A stretch of 64,000 nt of DNA from assembly GCF_001612885.1 (NCBI RefSeq), contig NZ_BDBH01000012.1:219318-283317 (forward strand). The letters run 5' to 3'. Source of the stretch: Nocardia harenae NBRC 108248 (GTDB lineage: Bacteria > Actinomycetota > Actinomycetes > Mycobacteriales > Mycobacteriaceae). Of this stretch, positions 15,736 through 27,159 are shown piece by piece. The notes beneath the pieces are model-generated. The model had not been told where the DNA came from, did no database searches, and saw only the letters and a program-made list of their open reading frames with translations. A program made the position numbers and the translations under genes. The first letter of the stretch is position 1; each line of letters begins with the position of its first letter.

Positions 15736-16896
15736 TCAGCCGGACGGAATCACGGCGGCGCGGCCGTCCGCGCCCGGTACCAGCACACCCCACGGCGCCG
15801 GGTGCAGCCGCGCGGTCTGCGCGACGGGCATGGTGAGCAGCGGTTCCTCCCCGCGCGCCGTCGGCTTCGCCCCCGCGACGTGGGTGCGCTCGCCGGTGCG
15901 CAGGTCGTAGGCGAGCAGCGACCCGTCGGCGCGCCCGCCGCTGCGCGGCCGCAGCGTCGCCAGCAGCACGCCGTCCGGTGACCCGGTGTTCGGCAGCACC
16001 TCCTCGTCGGCGGCGAGCGCCGCCGTCCAGCGCACCCCGCCGTCCGGCTCGACGAACCGCATCTCGGTGTTCTCCGTCAGCGTGGTGCTGTCCATGATCA
16101 GCGCGGTGCCGCCGGGGCGCGGGAAGCGATAGCGGGACTCCTCGCCGGCGGGCCGGCGGCCGAGTTCCTCGCCGCTGCGCAGCCCGAGGAAGACCCGCTC
16201 GCCGCCGGATTTCACGGTCACGGTGTCGGCGGAGTCGACCACGAAGGTGTCGGTGCCGGTGAGCGTGCGCTGCCACAGCTCGGCTCCGGTCGCGCGGTCG
16301 AGCGCGACGACCGCGAGATCCAGCCCGGTGCCGTCCGCCGCGAAGCGCGTGGGGCAGCGGAGCAGCGCGACCTCCCGGGTCAGCAGGACGGACTGGTTGT
16401 CCTCGGTGTACGGCGGGGCGCAGCGCCACCGCGCCGGGTCGGCCGTCCAGCGCGGCCGGTTCGTCGCGGGGTCGCGGAGCACGACCCGGCCCTCCTCGAT
16501 ACCGCTCTCCCACCACACCTCGGCGGGGGTGCTCCACAGCTCGGCGCCGGTGTCGGCGGCGTAGGCGACATAGCCGGGGGAGTCTCGCCAATGCACCAGC
16601 AGCACATCGTGGAAGAGCACGGGCGTGGTGCGCTGCGGATCCGGCGTACTCCCGGCCCGCCGGATCGTCCACCGCTGCGCACCCTCCGGATCCCAGCCGA
16701 GAATCGTGTCCCCGCGCACGGTGTAGATGCCGGACTCCGTCACCCCCACGTCATCGAAGGCGCCGAGCTCGACGGCGCGTACCCCGGACAGCTCCAGCCC
16801 GCCGGGCGGCCGGGACGCCGCCGTGCCCCCGCACGCCACCACCAGCAGGACCAGCCCGAACGCCGTCAGCGCCCGGATCGCGCGATTCCACCCCAT
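15736..16896 (-). CDS. PQQ-like beta-propeller lipoprotein
   Basis: A 386-residue predicted lipoprotein. The N-terminus MGWNRAIRALTAFGLVLLVVACGG has a positive start, a hydrophobic core and the lipobox VVAC. The mature part repeats Trp/Gly-containing blades such as GWDPEGAQRWTI, TGAELWSTP, GAELWQRTL and GGVRWTAAL, typical of PQQ-like propellers. It probably works outside the membrane as a binding or scaffold protein; BamB-like function is only an analogy. Mycobacteria also carry a lipoprotein gene between trmD and rplS, but of a different family. Confidence 0.8.
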   Translation of the reverse strand: MGWNRAIRALTAFGLVLLVVACGGTAASRPPGGLELSGVRAVELGAFDDVGVTESGIYTVRGDTILGWDPEGAQRWTIRRAGSTPDPQRTTPVLFHDVLLVHWRDSPGYVAYAADTGAELWSTPAEVWWESGIEEGRVVLRDPATNRPRWTADPARWRCAPPYTEDNQSVLLTREVALLRCPTRFAADGTGLDLAVVALDRATGAELWQRTLTGTDTFVVDSADTVTVKSGGERVFLGLRSGEELGRRPAGEESRYRFPRPGGTALIMDSTTLTENTEMRFVEPDGGVRWTAALAADEEVLPNTGSPDGVLLATLRPRSGGRADGSLLAYDLRTGERTHVAGAKPTARGEEPLLTMPVAQTARLHPAPWGVLVPGADGRAAVIPSG

Positions 16897-17135
16897 GCCG
16901 AACCCCTCCCCCGAAGACTCTGTCGGCGAGGATCATTGCACGGGGCACCGACAGGGTTCTACGGCAGCAGCCGAGCCCGTCCGGCCGTGGCAACCGACTC
17001 CACCCCGGTGTGCGCGTCCAGCGTGCTCATGGCGCTGCGCAGGTAGCTCTTCGCGGGACGAGCCGGGCCGGGAACCGCTCGCCCGCTCGGACGCCTGAGC
17101 CCCCGCGTCGGTGGTCGCCGGTAGGGTGGCGCCTC

Positions 17136-19526
<2,391 letters not shown>

Positions 19527-19541
19527 ACGGGGGAGAGCGCG

Positions 19542-20411
19542 GTGTTGTGGCGATGGCTCGACCAGGACGTGATCGCCCAGGGCCGGTTGCCGCTGCTGTG
19601 CTTCCTGCTCGGCTTCATCGTCGGGTTCGTGCTCATCCGGATCAGCGTCCGGATGATCCGGGCCAAGGTGCGCTGGTGGCCGGGGAATCTCCGGGCCGGT
19701 GACACGCACATCCACCACGTGGTGTTCGGCGTCATCCTGGTGCTGGCCTCCGGCATCGGCATGATCGCCACCGCGGAGACGTCGAGCCGCTCCACCGCGG
19801 CACTGCTCGCCGCCGCCTTCGGAGTCGGCGCCGCGCTGGTGCTGGACGAGTTCGCGCTCATCTTCTACCTGCGCGACGTGTACTGGGAGAAGCAGGGCCG
19901 CACCTCGGTGGACGCGGTTTTCGTCGCTATCGCCGTCACCGGGCTGCTGCTGCTCGGCTTCCACCCGCTCTGGCTGCTGGAGATCAACGACTTCCGGGCC
20001 GACCCGAGCATCGCCGTCCGGGTGGTGGTCGTGGTCTTCGCGCTGGTCAACCTGGTGCTGGCGGCGATCGTGATCGCCAAGGGCAAGATCTGGACCGGGC
20101 TGTTCGGCATGTTCTTCCTGCCGCTGCTCGTGGTCGGGGCGCTGCGGCTGAGCAGGCCGGGCGCGCCCTGGGCGCGCTGGCGCTACGCGGACCGGCGGCG
20201 CAAGCTCATGATCCGCGCCATCGTGCGCGAGCGGCGCTACCGGCGCCCGGTGATCCGGGCCAAGATCTTCGTGCAGGATCTCGTCGCCGGAAAGCCGGAT
20301 GTCGACCACGTGCGGCACGCCGCCGAGGCGGAGCTGGCCCGCAAGGTGGTGCCCGCGCCCGCCGCGCCGCACCGGCACGGCCATCACCGCGAGCCCGCCG
20401 GGAAGAGCTGA
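19542..20411 (+). CDS. Conserved integral membrane protein
   Basis: A 289-residue membrane protein of unknown function with about six hydrophobic segments, including LLCFLLGFIVGFVLI, VVFGVILVLASGIGM, LLAAAFGVGAALVL, VFVAIAVTGLLLLG and VVVVFALVNLVLAAIV. Between the first segments is a conserved-looking GDTHIHHVVFG, with three histidines near the membrane face. The C-terminus is cytoplasmic, basic and ends in His/Pro residues. It starts with GTG 15 bases after tex, so co-transcription is likely. Close relatives are usual in Nocardia and its kin. The histidine cluster might bind metal, but nothing establishes this. Confidence 0.75.
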   Translation: MLWRWLDQDVIAQGRLPLLCFLLGFIVGFVLIRISVRMIRAKVRWWPGNLRAGDTHIHHVVFGVILVLASGIGMIATAETSSRSTAALLAAAFGVGAALVLDEFALIFYLRDVYWEKQGRTSVDAVFVAIAVTGLLLLGFHPLWLLEINDFRADPSIAVRVVVVVFALVNLVLAAIVIAKGKIWTGLFGMFFLPLLVVGALRLSRPGAPWARWRYADRRRKLMIRAIVRERRYRRPVIRAKIFVQDLVAGKPDVDHVRHAAEAELARKVVPAPAAPHRHGHHREPAGKS

Positions 20412-20417
20412 CCGGCC

Positions 20418-20452
20418 CCGATTTCAGCACGGACCAGCTCGTCTGGCACACT
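20418..20452 (+). promoter_or_regulatory. Promoter-like element of rplS
   Basis: CCGATTTC (20418-20425), a 15-base gap, then GTCTGGCACACT (20441-20452). The gap and both blocks match the region before rpsP. CACACT is the likely -10. About 118 bases of leader would precede rplS. Confidence 0.5.
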
Positions 20453-20569
20453 GTTCGGGTTGCCCCGGGCCGTTCCCGGCTCCGGCATCCCTTGTACCGA
20501 GCACGAACCGGCCGAGCACGCGAGTGCCGCCAGGGTCCTCTGTTCCACCATGAACCGTTAAGGACGGAA

Positions 20570-20911
20570 ATGAACACCCTTGACTTCGTCGACGAGAAGT
20601 CGCTGCGCAGCGACGTCCCGGCCTTCCGCCCGGGCGACACGCTGAACGTGCACGTGAAGGTCATCGAGGGCTCCAAGGAGCGCATCCAGGTCTTCAAGGG
20701 CGTCGTGATCCGCAGGCAGGGCGGCGGCATCCGCGAGACCTTCACCGTGCGCAAGGTGTCGTTCGGTGTCGGCGTGGAGCGCACCTTCCCGGTGCACAGC
20801 CCCAATATCGACCACATCGACGTGGTCACCCGCGGCGATGTCCGCCGGGCCAAGCTCTACTACCTGCGCGACCTGCGCGGCAAGGCCGCCAAGATCAAGG
20901 AGAAGCGCTGA
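20570..20911 (+). CDS. rplS: 50S ribosomal protein L19
   Basis: Large-subunit protein L19 located at the 30S-50S interface. It is 113 residues, the family norm, with FRPGDTLNVHVKVIEG, RIQVFKGVVIRRQGGG and the conserved RRAKLYYLRDLRGKAAKIKE end. The ATG follows AAGGACGG. In many bacteria rplS follows trmD directly. Here, as in mycobacteria, other genes intervene, so it has its own promoter region and a hairpin after it. Confidence 0.98.
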   Translation: MNTLDFVDEKSLRSDVPAFRPGDTLNVHVKVIEGSKERIQVFKGVVIRRQGGGIRETFTVRKVSFGVGVERTFPVHSPNIDHIDVVTRGDVRRAKLYYLRDLRGKAAKIKEKR

Positions 20912-20921
20912 GCTTCCCCGC

Positions 20922-20943
20922 CGGGGCGCGCTTCCGCGCCCCG
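20922..20943 (+). terminator. Hairpin downstream of rplS
   Basis: Nine-base stem CGGGGCGCG / CGCGCCCCG with a CTTC tetraloop, 11 bases after the rplS stop. It has no T-run. Position and stability suggest a transcription terminator between rplS and lepB. Confidence 0.65.
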
Positions 20944-21107
20944 CGTTGACCTCCCCTTCGGCCCGGTACCCGATGCGTTCGCGGTACCGGGCCGAAGTGC
21001 GTGCTGAGCTGCTCGCGAAGTCGTCGCGGCTCCGTCCGCGCCGGGGCGGTACCGCTACCGGTGAAGGGCGGGTGGCGGACTCGAGTTCGGCGGCTACTCT
21101 GTTCGGC

Positions 21108-21887
21108 GTGGCAGACGAGAGCGGGTCGGTGGGCGTGTCCGGAGCGGGCGAGGGCAGGTCGGGGGAGGGCGGCCGGGCGGCGCGGCGCAAGCGCCAGCAG
21201 CGCAAGCAGCGGCCGTTCTGGCAGGAGCTGCCGGTCCTGATCGCCATCGCGGCCGTGATCGCCGCGCTCATGGTCTCCTTCGTCGGGCGCCCGTACGTCA
21301 TCCCGTCGCAGTCGATGGATCCCACGCTCGCCGTCGGCGACCGCATCTACGTGCAGAAGATCAGCTATTACACCTCCGACCCGGAGCCGGGGGACGTGGT
21401 CGTCTTCGTCGGCCCGCCGAGCTGGAACACCAACTACCGCTCGATCCGCTCGGACAACGCGATGGTGCGCGGCGTGCAGAATTTCTTCTCCTGGTTCGGC
21501 CTGGTCCCGCCGGACGAGAACGACCTGGTGAAGCGGGTGATCGCGGTCGGCGGCCAGACCGTGCAGTGCTGCGACGCGCAGGGCAGGGTCACCGTGGACG
21601 GCAAGCCGCTGGACGAGCCGTACGTCAAGGACGACTTCCCGTGGCGCCAGGGCCAGGCCAATGCCGTCTACCCGGCGGGCCGCGTGTTCGGGCCGGTCAC
21701 AGTGCCGGAGGGGCACCTGTGGGTGATGGGTGACAACCGCAACGAGTCCGCCGATTCGCGCGCGCACGTCGGCGACGAGCTGCAGGGCACGGTGCCGGTG
21801 GACAACGTCCGCGGGATGACCGTCTTCAAGATCTGGCCGCCCGGCCGGATGGGGCCGGTGAGCGCGGAGGATCCGCAGTCCGAGTGA
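21108..21887 (+). CDS. lepB: Signal peptidase I
   Basis: Type I leader peptidase that removes signal peptides at the outer face of the membrane. It is 259 residues from GTG 21108. A basic, Gly/Arg-rich cytoplasmic tail is followed by one transmembrane segment (LIAIAAVIAALMVSFV). The catalytic serine is Ser69 in IPSQSMDPTL and the general base is Lys142 in DLVKRVIAVGG. The family box GDNRNESADSRAHV is present. It lies between rplS and rnhB in the same order as mycobacteria. Confidence 0.96.
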   Translation: MADESGSVGVSGAGEGRSGEGGRAARRKRQQRKQRPFWQELPVLIAIAAVIAALMVSFVGRPYVIPSQSMDPTLAVGDRIYVQKISYYTSDPEPGDVVVFVGPPSWNTNYRSIRSDNAMVRGVQNFFSWFGLVPPDENDLVKRVIAVGGQTVQCCDAQGRVTVDGKPLDEPYVKDDFPWRQGQANAVYPAGRVFGPVTVPEGHLWVMGDNRNESADSRAHVGDELQGTVPVDNVRGMTVFKIWPPGRMGPVSAEDPQSE

Positions 21888-21927
21888 GGCGGCGGGCCGA
21901 AATGTCGGTGCCCGCAGCATAATCGAC

Positions 21928-22662
21928 ATGGTGCAGAGTTCAGTGATCCGATCCGGGAAGTGGCCGCCGCGCGTCGTCATGCGTCCGGCCGGTGGGCTGC
22001 GCACGCTGGAGGCCGCGCTGATCCGCAGCGGCCTCGGCCCGGTGGCCGGGGTCGACGAGGCCGGGCGCGGCCCCTGCGCGGGCCCGCTCGTGGTCGCCGC
22101 CTGCCTGCTGCCGCCGAAGGCCTACGACCGGCTGGCCGGGCTCGACGACTCCAAGAAGCTCACCGAGGCGGCCCGCGAGGAGCTGTACCCGGTGATCACC
22201 CGGCTCGCGCTGAGCTGGACGGTGGTCACCGTGCCCGCCTGGGAGGTGGACGCCATCGGCATCCACGTCGCCAATATCGAGGGCATGCGCCGGGCCGTCG
22301 CCGGGCTGGCGCACCCCCCCGGGTACGTGCTCACCGACGGCTTCCGGGTGCCCGGCATCCCGGTGCCGTCGCTGCCGGTGGTCGGCGGTGACGCCGTGGC
22401 CGCCTGCATCGCCGCCGCCAGCATCCTGGCCAAGGTCACCCGCGACCGGATCATGACCGAGCTGGACGGCCGCTTCCCCGGCTACGGCTTCGCCGCGCAC
22501 AAGGGCTACAACACCCCCGAGCACCTGGAGGCGCTGCGCCGCCTCGGGCCGTGCAGCGAACACCGGCAGAGCTGGAAAAACGTGCGCGAGCTCGGCGGAG
22601 AGCAGCCCGCGGCGGCCCGGGAGGGCCTCCGGATGGCTGCCGCGCCCGCGCATGCGCGATGA
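21928..22662 (+). CDS. rnhB: Ribonuclease HII
   Basis: Endonuclease that cuts RNA in RNA-DNA hybrids, including single misincorporated ribonucleotides. It is 244 residues. Active-site motifs are GVDEAGRGPCAGPLV (Asp-Glu pair), DDSKKLT and AASILAKVTRDR. The C-terminal region has the usual YNTPEHLEALRRLGPCSEHR. ATG 21928 is taken as the start; ATG 21979 would also keep the whole catalytic domain. It is followed closely by a DUF2469 gene, a conserved actinobacterial pair. Confidence 0.96.
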   Translation: MVQSSVIRSGKWPPRVVMRPAGGLRTLEAALIRSGLGPVAGVDEAGRGPCAGPLVVAACLLPPKAYDRLAGLDDSKKLTEAAREELYPVITRLALSWTVVTVPAWEVDAIGIHVANIEGMRRAVAGLAHPPGYVLTDGFRVPGIPVPSLPVVGGDAVAACIAAASILAKVTRDRIMTELDGRFPGYGFAAHKGYNTPEHLEALRRLGPCSEHRQSWKNVRELGGEQPAAAREGLRMAAAPAHAR

Positions 22663-22708
22663 TTAGCCCCGACGACGCACTGCGGCGAGAAGGAGGACGT
22701 CCCACCCG

Positions 22709-23014
22709 ATGAGTGCCGAGGACCTCGAGAAGTACGAAACCGAGATGGAGCTGTCGCTGTACCGCGAGTACAAGGACATCGTCGGTCAGTTCTCGTACGT
22801 GGTGGAGACGGAGCGGCGCTTCTACCTGGCCAATTCGGTCGAGCTACGGCCGCAGAACGCCGATGGCGAGGTGTACTTCGAGGTGCGGATGAGCGACGCC
22901 TGGGTCTGGGACATGTACCGTCCCGCGCGCTTCGTCAAACATGTCCGGGTGATCACGTTCAAGGACGTGAACATCGAGGAGCTGGAGAAACCCGACTTGC
23001 GGCTGCCCGAGTAG
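22709..23014 (+). CDS. DUF2469 family protein
   Basis: A 101-residue protein recognised as DUF2469, highly conserved in actinobacteria and of unknown function. The sequence is acidic at the start (SAEDLEKYETEMELSLYREYKD) and ends VITFKDVNIEELEKPDLRLPE (each quoted in part). An AAGGAGG lies upstream. It is invariably beside rnhB in this group, so a link to nucleic-acid metabolism is possible but not shown. Confidence 0.93.
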   Translation: MSAEDLEKYETEMELSLYREYKDIVGQFSYVVETERRFYLANSVELRPQNADGEVYFEVRMSDAWVWDMYRPARFVKHVRVITFKDVNIEELEKPDLRLPE

Positions 23015-23021
23015 CTCGCGG

Positions 23022-23048
23022 TTCTCCACAGGGGCGCGTTGATCCACA
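23022..23048. promoter_or_regulatory. Two DnaA-box-like sequences upstream of yraN
   Basis: TTCTCCACA (23022-23030) fits the TTNTCCACA consensus, and TGATCCACA (23040-23048) is one base from TTATCCACA. They lie in the 97-base gap before yraN-comM-dprA. Clusters of two can bind DnaA, but GC-rich genomes contain chance matches, so this is suggestive only. Confidence 0.35.
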
Positions 23049-23111
23049 GGGAATCCGTTTCCCCAGGTCGGCACGGTAAGCGGGGCCGTCGACCCCGGCA
23101 GGCTTGCCGAC

Positions 23112-23555
23112 GTGACCAACGAAACCCTGGCAGGTGACAGTCCGCTCTCCCCGCACTCGCTGGCGGCCATCGCGGCCGAGGTGCCGCGCCCGGCCAACGG
23201 CGCGGATCGCCGCACTCTCGGCGCGTACGGCGAAGAACTCGCCGCCCGCTACTTGGAGACCTCGGGCATGGAGATCCTCGCCCGCAACTGGCGCTGCCGC
23301 TACGGCGAACTCGACCTGATCGCCCGCACGCCCGAGCTCACCGCCTTCGTCGAGGTGAAGACCCGCTCCGGCCTCGGCTTCGGAGTCCCCGCCGAGGCGG
23401 TCACCTTCGCCAAGCGGCAGCGCATCCGGCGCCTCGCCCTGCTCTGGCTGGCCGAGCAGGAGCGGCCGTGGCGGCGGCTCCGCTTCGACGTGGTGTCGGT
23501 GCTGCTGCAGCGCGGCCACCAGCCCGTCGTCGACCACCTGCAGTCGGTGTTCTGA
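23112..23555 (+). CDS. yraN: UPF0102 family endonuclease-like protein YraN
   Basis: A 147-residue protein of the UPF0102 family, which has an endonuclease-like fold resembling Holliday junction resolvases. Key motif residues are visible: YGEELAARYLE, then GELDLIARTPELTAFVEVKTR with the Asp and Glu-x-Lys of the nuclease core. The start is GTG. The stop overlaps the comM ATG by one base, making a coupled yraN-comM-dprA unit. This grouping is conserved in actinobacteria and suggests a role in DNA processing or uptake, which has not been directly shown. Confidence 0.93.
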   Translation: MTNETLAGDSPLSPHSLAAIAAEVPRPANGADRRTLGAYGEELAARYLETSGMEILARNWRCRYGELDLIARTPELTAFVEVKTRSGLGFGVPAEAVTFAKRQRIRRLALLWLAEQERPWRRLRFDVVSVLLQRGHQPVVDHLQSVF

Positions 23556-25063
23556 TGGCACTCGGACGCGCGCACTCCGTCGCCGTCGCGGGGGTCGACG
23601 GCCAGCTGGTCGAGGTGGAGGCCGATATCGGCCAGGGGCTGCCCTCGGTGCACCTGGTCGGCCTGCCCGACGCCGCGCTCCAGGAATCCCGCGACCGCAT
23701 CCGCGCCGCCGTCACCAACTCCGGCGAGAAGTGGCCGGACGGCCGCGTCATCCTGGCGCTCTCCCCGGCCACCCTGCCCAAGCTCGGCAGCGTCTACGAC
23801 CTGGCGCTCGCCATCGCCGTGCTGCACGCGGGCGGCAGCATCCCCGGCGATCGGCTCGCCAAGACCGTGCTGCTCGGCGAGCTCGCCCTCGACGGCCGGG
23901 TGCGCCCGGTGCGCGGCATCCTGCCCGCCGTACTCGCCGCCCGGGTCGCAGGCGTGCCGACCGTCGTGGTGCCGGAGCCCGCCCTCGCCGAGGCCGGGCT
24001 GGTCGACGGCATCGAGATCCTCGGCGCCCGCGACCTGCGCGCCCTGCTCGCCTGGCTGCGCGGCGACGGCGCGCTCGCCGAGCCCGACGGCGCCCGCCCC
24101 GGCCAGGTGCTTCCCGGCGGCGATCTCGGCGAGGTGGTGGGTCAACGGGAGGCAAGGCACGCCCTCGAGGTGGCCGCCGCAGGCGGGCACCACCTGCTGC
24201 TCACCGGCCCGCCCGGCATCGGCAAGACCATGCTGGCCCAGCGCCTCCCCGGCCTGCTGCCGCCGCTCACCGACTCCGAGGCGCTCGAGGTCACCGCCAT
24301 CCACTCGCTGGCCGGCGACCTCGCCGGTGATCGCCCGCTGCTCACCACCCCGCCGTTCGTCGCGCCGCACCACTCCACGTCGGTGACCGCGATGATCGGT
24401 GGCGGCTCCGGCATGGCCCGCCCCGGCGCGGTCTCGCGGGCCCACCGCGGGGTCTTGTTCCTCGACGAGTGCGCCGAGGTCAGCGGTCGGGTCCTGGAGT
24501 CGCTGCGCCTCCCGCTGGAGGAGGGCGAGATCAGGGTCGCCCGGCGCGACGGTGTCGCCCGCTACCCGGCCCGATTCCAGCTCGTCCTCGCCGCCAACCC
24601 CTGCCCGTGCGCCCCGGCGCGCGACGTTGACTGCCGGTGCTCTCCTGCCGCGCGCCGCCGCTACCTCGGCAAACTCTCCGGCCCGCTGATCGACCGCATC
24701 GACCTGTGGGTCCGCATGCACGGTGACCAGGGCGCCGCCCTGGCCGCCGAACCGGTGGAGTCCAGCGCGGTGGTCAGGGCCAGGGTCATCGAGGCACGGG
24801 AGCGCGCCGCCACCCGCTGGCGCGCCGACGGCTGGTCGACCAATGCCGAGGTCCCCGGCCACGTGCTGCGCCGCCGCTCGGCGCTGCCCGGCGCGGCGCT
24901 GGCGCCGGTGGAGCGGGCCATGCGGTTCGGCCGGGTCTCGGCCCGCGGCGCCGATCGCGCCCTCCGCGTCGCCTGGACGCTCTGCGACCTGCGCCGCGGC
25001 GATCGGCCCACCGAGGGCGATGTCCTCACCGCGCTCCGCTTCCGGCAGCGGGACACGCCGTGA
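23555..25063 (+). CDS. comM: ComM/YifB family AAA+ helicase (Mg-chelatase-like)
   Basis: AAA+ ATPase of the ComM family, a branch-migration helicase that helps integrate donor DNA during natural transformation in Vibrio. It is 502 residues. The N-terminal ChlI-like domain carries LPSVHLVGLPDAALQESRDR. The ATPase core has Walker A GPPGIGKTM and Walker B GVLFLDECAEV. The C-terminal Mg-chelatase domain contains NPCPCAPA and RIDLWVRM. ATG 23555 overlaps the yraN stop. dprA overlaps its own end by four bases. Confidence 0.95.
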   Translation: MALGRAHSVAVAGVDGQLVEVEADIGQGLPSVHLVGLPDAALQESRDRIRAAVTNSGEKWPDGRVILALSPATLPKLGSVYDLALAIAVLHAGGSIPGDRLAKTVLLGELALDGRVRPVRGILPAVLAARVAGVPTVVVPEPALAEAGLVDGIEILGARDLRALLAWLRGDGALAEPDGARPGQVLPGGDLGEVVGQREARHALEVAAAGGHHLLLTGPPGIGKTMLAQRLPGLLPPLTDSEALEVTAIHSLAGDLAGDRPLLTTPPFVAPHHSTSVTAMIGGGSGMARPGAVSRAHRGVLFLDECAEVSGRVLESLRLPLEEGEIRVARRDGVARYPARFQLVLAANPCPCAPARDVDCRCSPAARRRYLGKLSGPLIDRIDLWVRMHGDQGAALAAEPVESSAVVRARVIEARERAATRWRADGWSTNAEVPGHVLRRRSALPGAALAPVERAMRFGRVSARGADRALRVAWTLCDLRRGDRPTEGDVLTALRFRQRDTP

Positions 25064-26004
25064 GCACCCCCGAGGAGCGAATGCTCGCCTGGGTCTACCT
25101 CTCCCGGGTCGTGCTCGGTCCGTGCGCCCCGCTCGCTGCCCTCATCGACGCCGTCGGCGTCGTGGAGGCGGCCAGGGCCGTCCGGGAACGCGACCTGCCC
25201 GACGTGCTGCGCGGCCCCACCGAGGCCCGCCGCCACACAGACCGGGTCGCCGACGATCTCGCCGCCATCGTCCGGCTCGGCGGCCGCGTGATCACCCCCG
25301 ACGACCCCGAGTGGCCCGCCTGGCGCATGCTCGGCCTCACCCGCCTCGTCGACGCCCCCGACGGCGCGGCACCCCTCGTCCTGTGGGTCCGCGGCGCCGC
25401 GTCCCTGACCGCATGCACCGAGCGCTCCATCGCCGTTGTCGGCACCCGCTGCGCCAGCGGCTACGGCGCCCACGCCACCGGCGAACTCGCCGGCGACCTG
25501 GCCGCGAGGGGCTGGACCATCGTCTCCGGTGCCGCCTACGGCATCGACGCCATCGCCCACCGCGCCGCCCTTGCCGTCGGCGGCACCACCATCGCCGTCC
25601 TCGGCTGCGGCCTGGAACGCCCCTACCCGCTGCAACACGACCGCCTGCTGGCCGAGATCGCGGCGACCGGTCTGGTCGTCAGCGAGTACCCGCCCGGAAT
25701 CACCGCCCACCGCCACCACTTCCTCGCCCGCAACCGCCTGATCGCCGGTCTCGCCGATGCCGTCCTCGTCACCGAGGCCGGCGTCCGCAGCGGAGCCCGC
25801 AACACGGTGAAGTGGGGCCGCCGCCTCGGCCGCCCCACCCTCGCCGTCCCAGGCCCGATCACCTCGGCCCTGTCGGTGGGGTGTCACCGCATGATCCGCG
25901 AGGGGGAAGCAGTCCTCGTCACCGATGTGGAGGAGGTGATAAGCGAAGCCGGGCCCCTGCGCCTCGACGCCGTCGGCGTGCAGGACCGGCGACAGCGACG
26001 TTGA
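25060..26004 (+). CDS. dprA: DNA processing protein DprA, apparently lacking the C-terminal domain
   Basis: DprA loads RecA onto incoming single-stranded DNA. The Rossmann-like core is intact: AVVGTRCASGYG, VSGAAYGIDAIAHRAAL, AVLGCGLERPYP, ISEYPPG-type VVSEYPPGITAHRHHFLARN and the conserved GARNTVKWG. The GTG start overlaps the comM stop. At 314 residues it is shorter than many actinobacterial DprA proteins. After EEVISEAGPLRLDAVG it ends in a short basic tail, with no visible winged-helix domain. No continuation of that domain was seen in the other two forward frames, so truncation rather than a simple frameshift is favoured. Confidence 0.92.
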   Translation: MSTPEERMLAWVYLSRVVLGPCAPLAALIDAVGVVEAARAVRERDLPDVLRGPTEARRHTDRVADDLAAIVRLGGRVITPDDPEWPAWRMLGLTRLVDAPDGAAPLVLWVRGAASLTACTERSIAVVGTRCASGYGAHATGELAGDLAARGWTIVSGAAYGIDAIAHRAALAVGGTTIAVLGCGLERPYPLQHDRLLAEIAATGLVVSEYPPGITAHRHHFLARNRLIAGLADAVLVTEAGVRSGARNTVKWGRRLGRPTLAVPGPITSALSVGCHRMIREGEAVLVTDVEEVISEAGPLRLDAVGVQDRRQRR

Positions 26005-26188
26005 GTGGCCCGCGGTCTCGTTGGGGGGTCCGCGGGCACCTCGCCGGAATGGCCGGGTGCCCCGAGGTTCGCAGTCGGCTCGACCGCGTGTGCCGCGAGC
26101 GACCGCCCTTCGCCGTCGTGGCGAGTCGCCGAGAGCGGTGGCGGCGCGGGTCCTTGCGTACGCGGGGCCGGGACGACACGGTGGAGGG

Positions 26189-27112
26189 ATGGAGGCTCTG
26201 CCCGACGACCTGTGCGCGCTGCTCGACGAGTACGAGCGGCACCTGCGGCTGGGGCGCAATCGTTCGGCGCACACCGTGCGGGCATACCTGGGAGACGCAC
26301 GGTCGCTACTGGCCCACCTGGTGGCGCGGGCCGCCGATTCGGCCGTGCGCGAGCTGGATCTGGCGCTGCTCCGATCCTGGCTCGCCGAGCAGTCGTCGGC
26401 CGGGGTGGCGCGAACGACCATGGCCCGCCGGGCGTCCGCGGCGCGGACCTTCACCGCCTGGCTCACGGCGACCGGGCGCCTCGCCGCCGACCCGGGCCTT
26501 CGCCTCGCGTCGCCGAAACGACCGCGCACCCTGCCGGCGGTGCTGAATACCGAGCACGCCGCCGCCGCGATGGACGCCGCGGAGTCGGGAGCGGCGCAGC
26601 GGGACCCGATGGCACTGCGTGATCGGCTGGTCGTGGAGCTGCTCTACGCCACCGGCATCCGGGTCGGCGAGCTGTGCGGGCTCGATATCGATGACCTCGA
26701 CCGGGAGCGCCGCGTGCTCCGAGTACTCGGCAAGGGGAACAAGGAACGTTCCGCCCCCTTCGGCAAGCCCGCCGACACCGCACTGGACGACTGGCTCCGC
26801 TACGGCCGCCCCGCCCTGGCCGTCCCGGCCTCCGGCCGAGCGCTGCTGCTCGGTCGGCGCGGAAAGCGGCTGGACCAGCGCCAGGCCCGGACCGTCGTGC
26901 ACGAAGTGGTCTCCGCCATCCCCGGCGCCCCCGACCTCGCGCCCCACGGCCTGCGCCACTCCGCCGCCACCCACCTGCTCGAGGGCGGTGCGGACCTGCG
27001 GGTCGTGCAGGAGCTGCTCGGCCACGCGAGCATGGCTACGACGCAGCTCTACACCCACGTGTCGATCGAGCGGTTGCGCAAGGTGCACGATCAGGCGCAT
27101 CCGCGCGCGTGA
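26189..27112 (+). CDS. xerC: Site-specific tyrosine recombinase XerC
   Basis: Tyrosine recombinase that, with XerD, resolves chromosome dimers at dif. It is 307 residues. A SAM-like core-binding domain (about residues 1-100) precedes the catalytic domain. Catalytic residues are visible as Arg158 (ATGIRVGEL), a Lys in LGKGNKER, His253 and Arg256 (HGLRHSAATHLL), His279 (LLGHAS) and nucleophile Tyr288 (QLYTHVS). ATG 26189 has GGAGGG close upstream. Genomic position next to dprA and upstream of rpsB is the conserved XerC location, so this is not a phage integrase. Confidence 0.95.
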   Translation: MEALPDDLCALLDEYERHLRLGRNRSAHTVRAYLGDARSLLAHLVARAADSAVRELDLALLRSWLAEQSSAGVARTTMARRASAARTFTAWLTATGRLAADPGLRLASPKRPRTLPAVLNTEHAAAAMDAAESGAAQRDPMALRDRLVVELLYATGIRVGELCGLDIDDLDRERRVLRVLGKGNKERSAPFGKPADTALDDWLRYGRPALAVPASGRALLLGRRGKRLDQRQARTVVHEVVSAIPGAPDLAPHGLRHSAATHLLEGGADLRVVQELLGHASMATTQLYTHVSIERLRKVHDQAHPRA

Positions 27113-27159
27113 GCGCCGCCGCGCGGTCGCTGCCGGGGGAGAGGGCCGCTCACGCCGTC

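Noticed and set aside
26189..27112. XerC-like gene as a phage or island integrase
   Set aside because: Its place behind dprA and before rpsB is the conserved chromosomal xerC position, and no attachment-site repeat was seen. The nearby IS30 fragment is a separate event.
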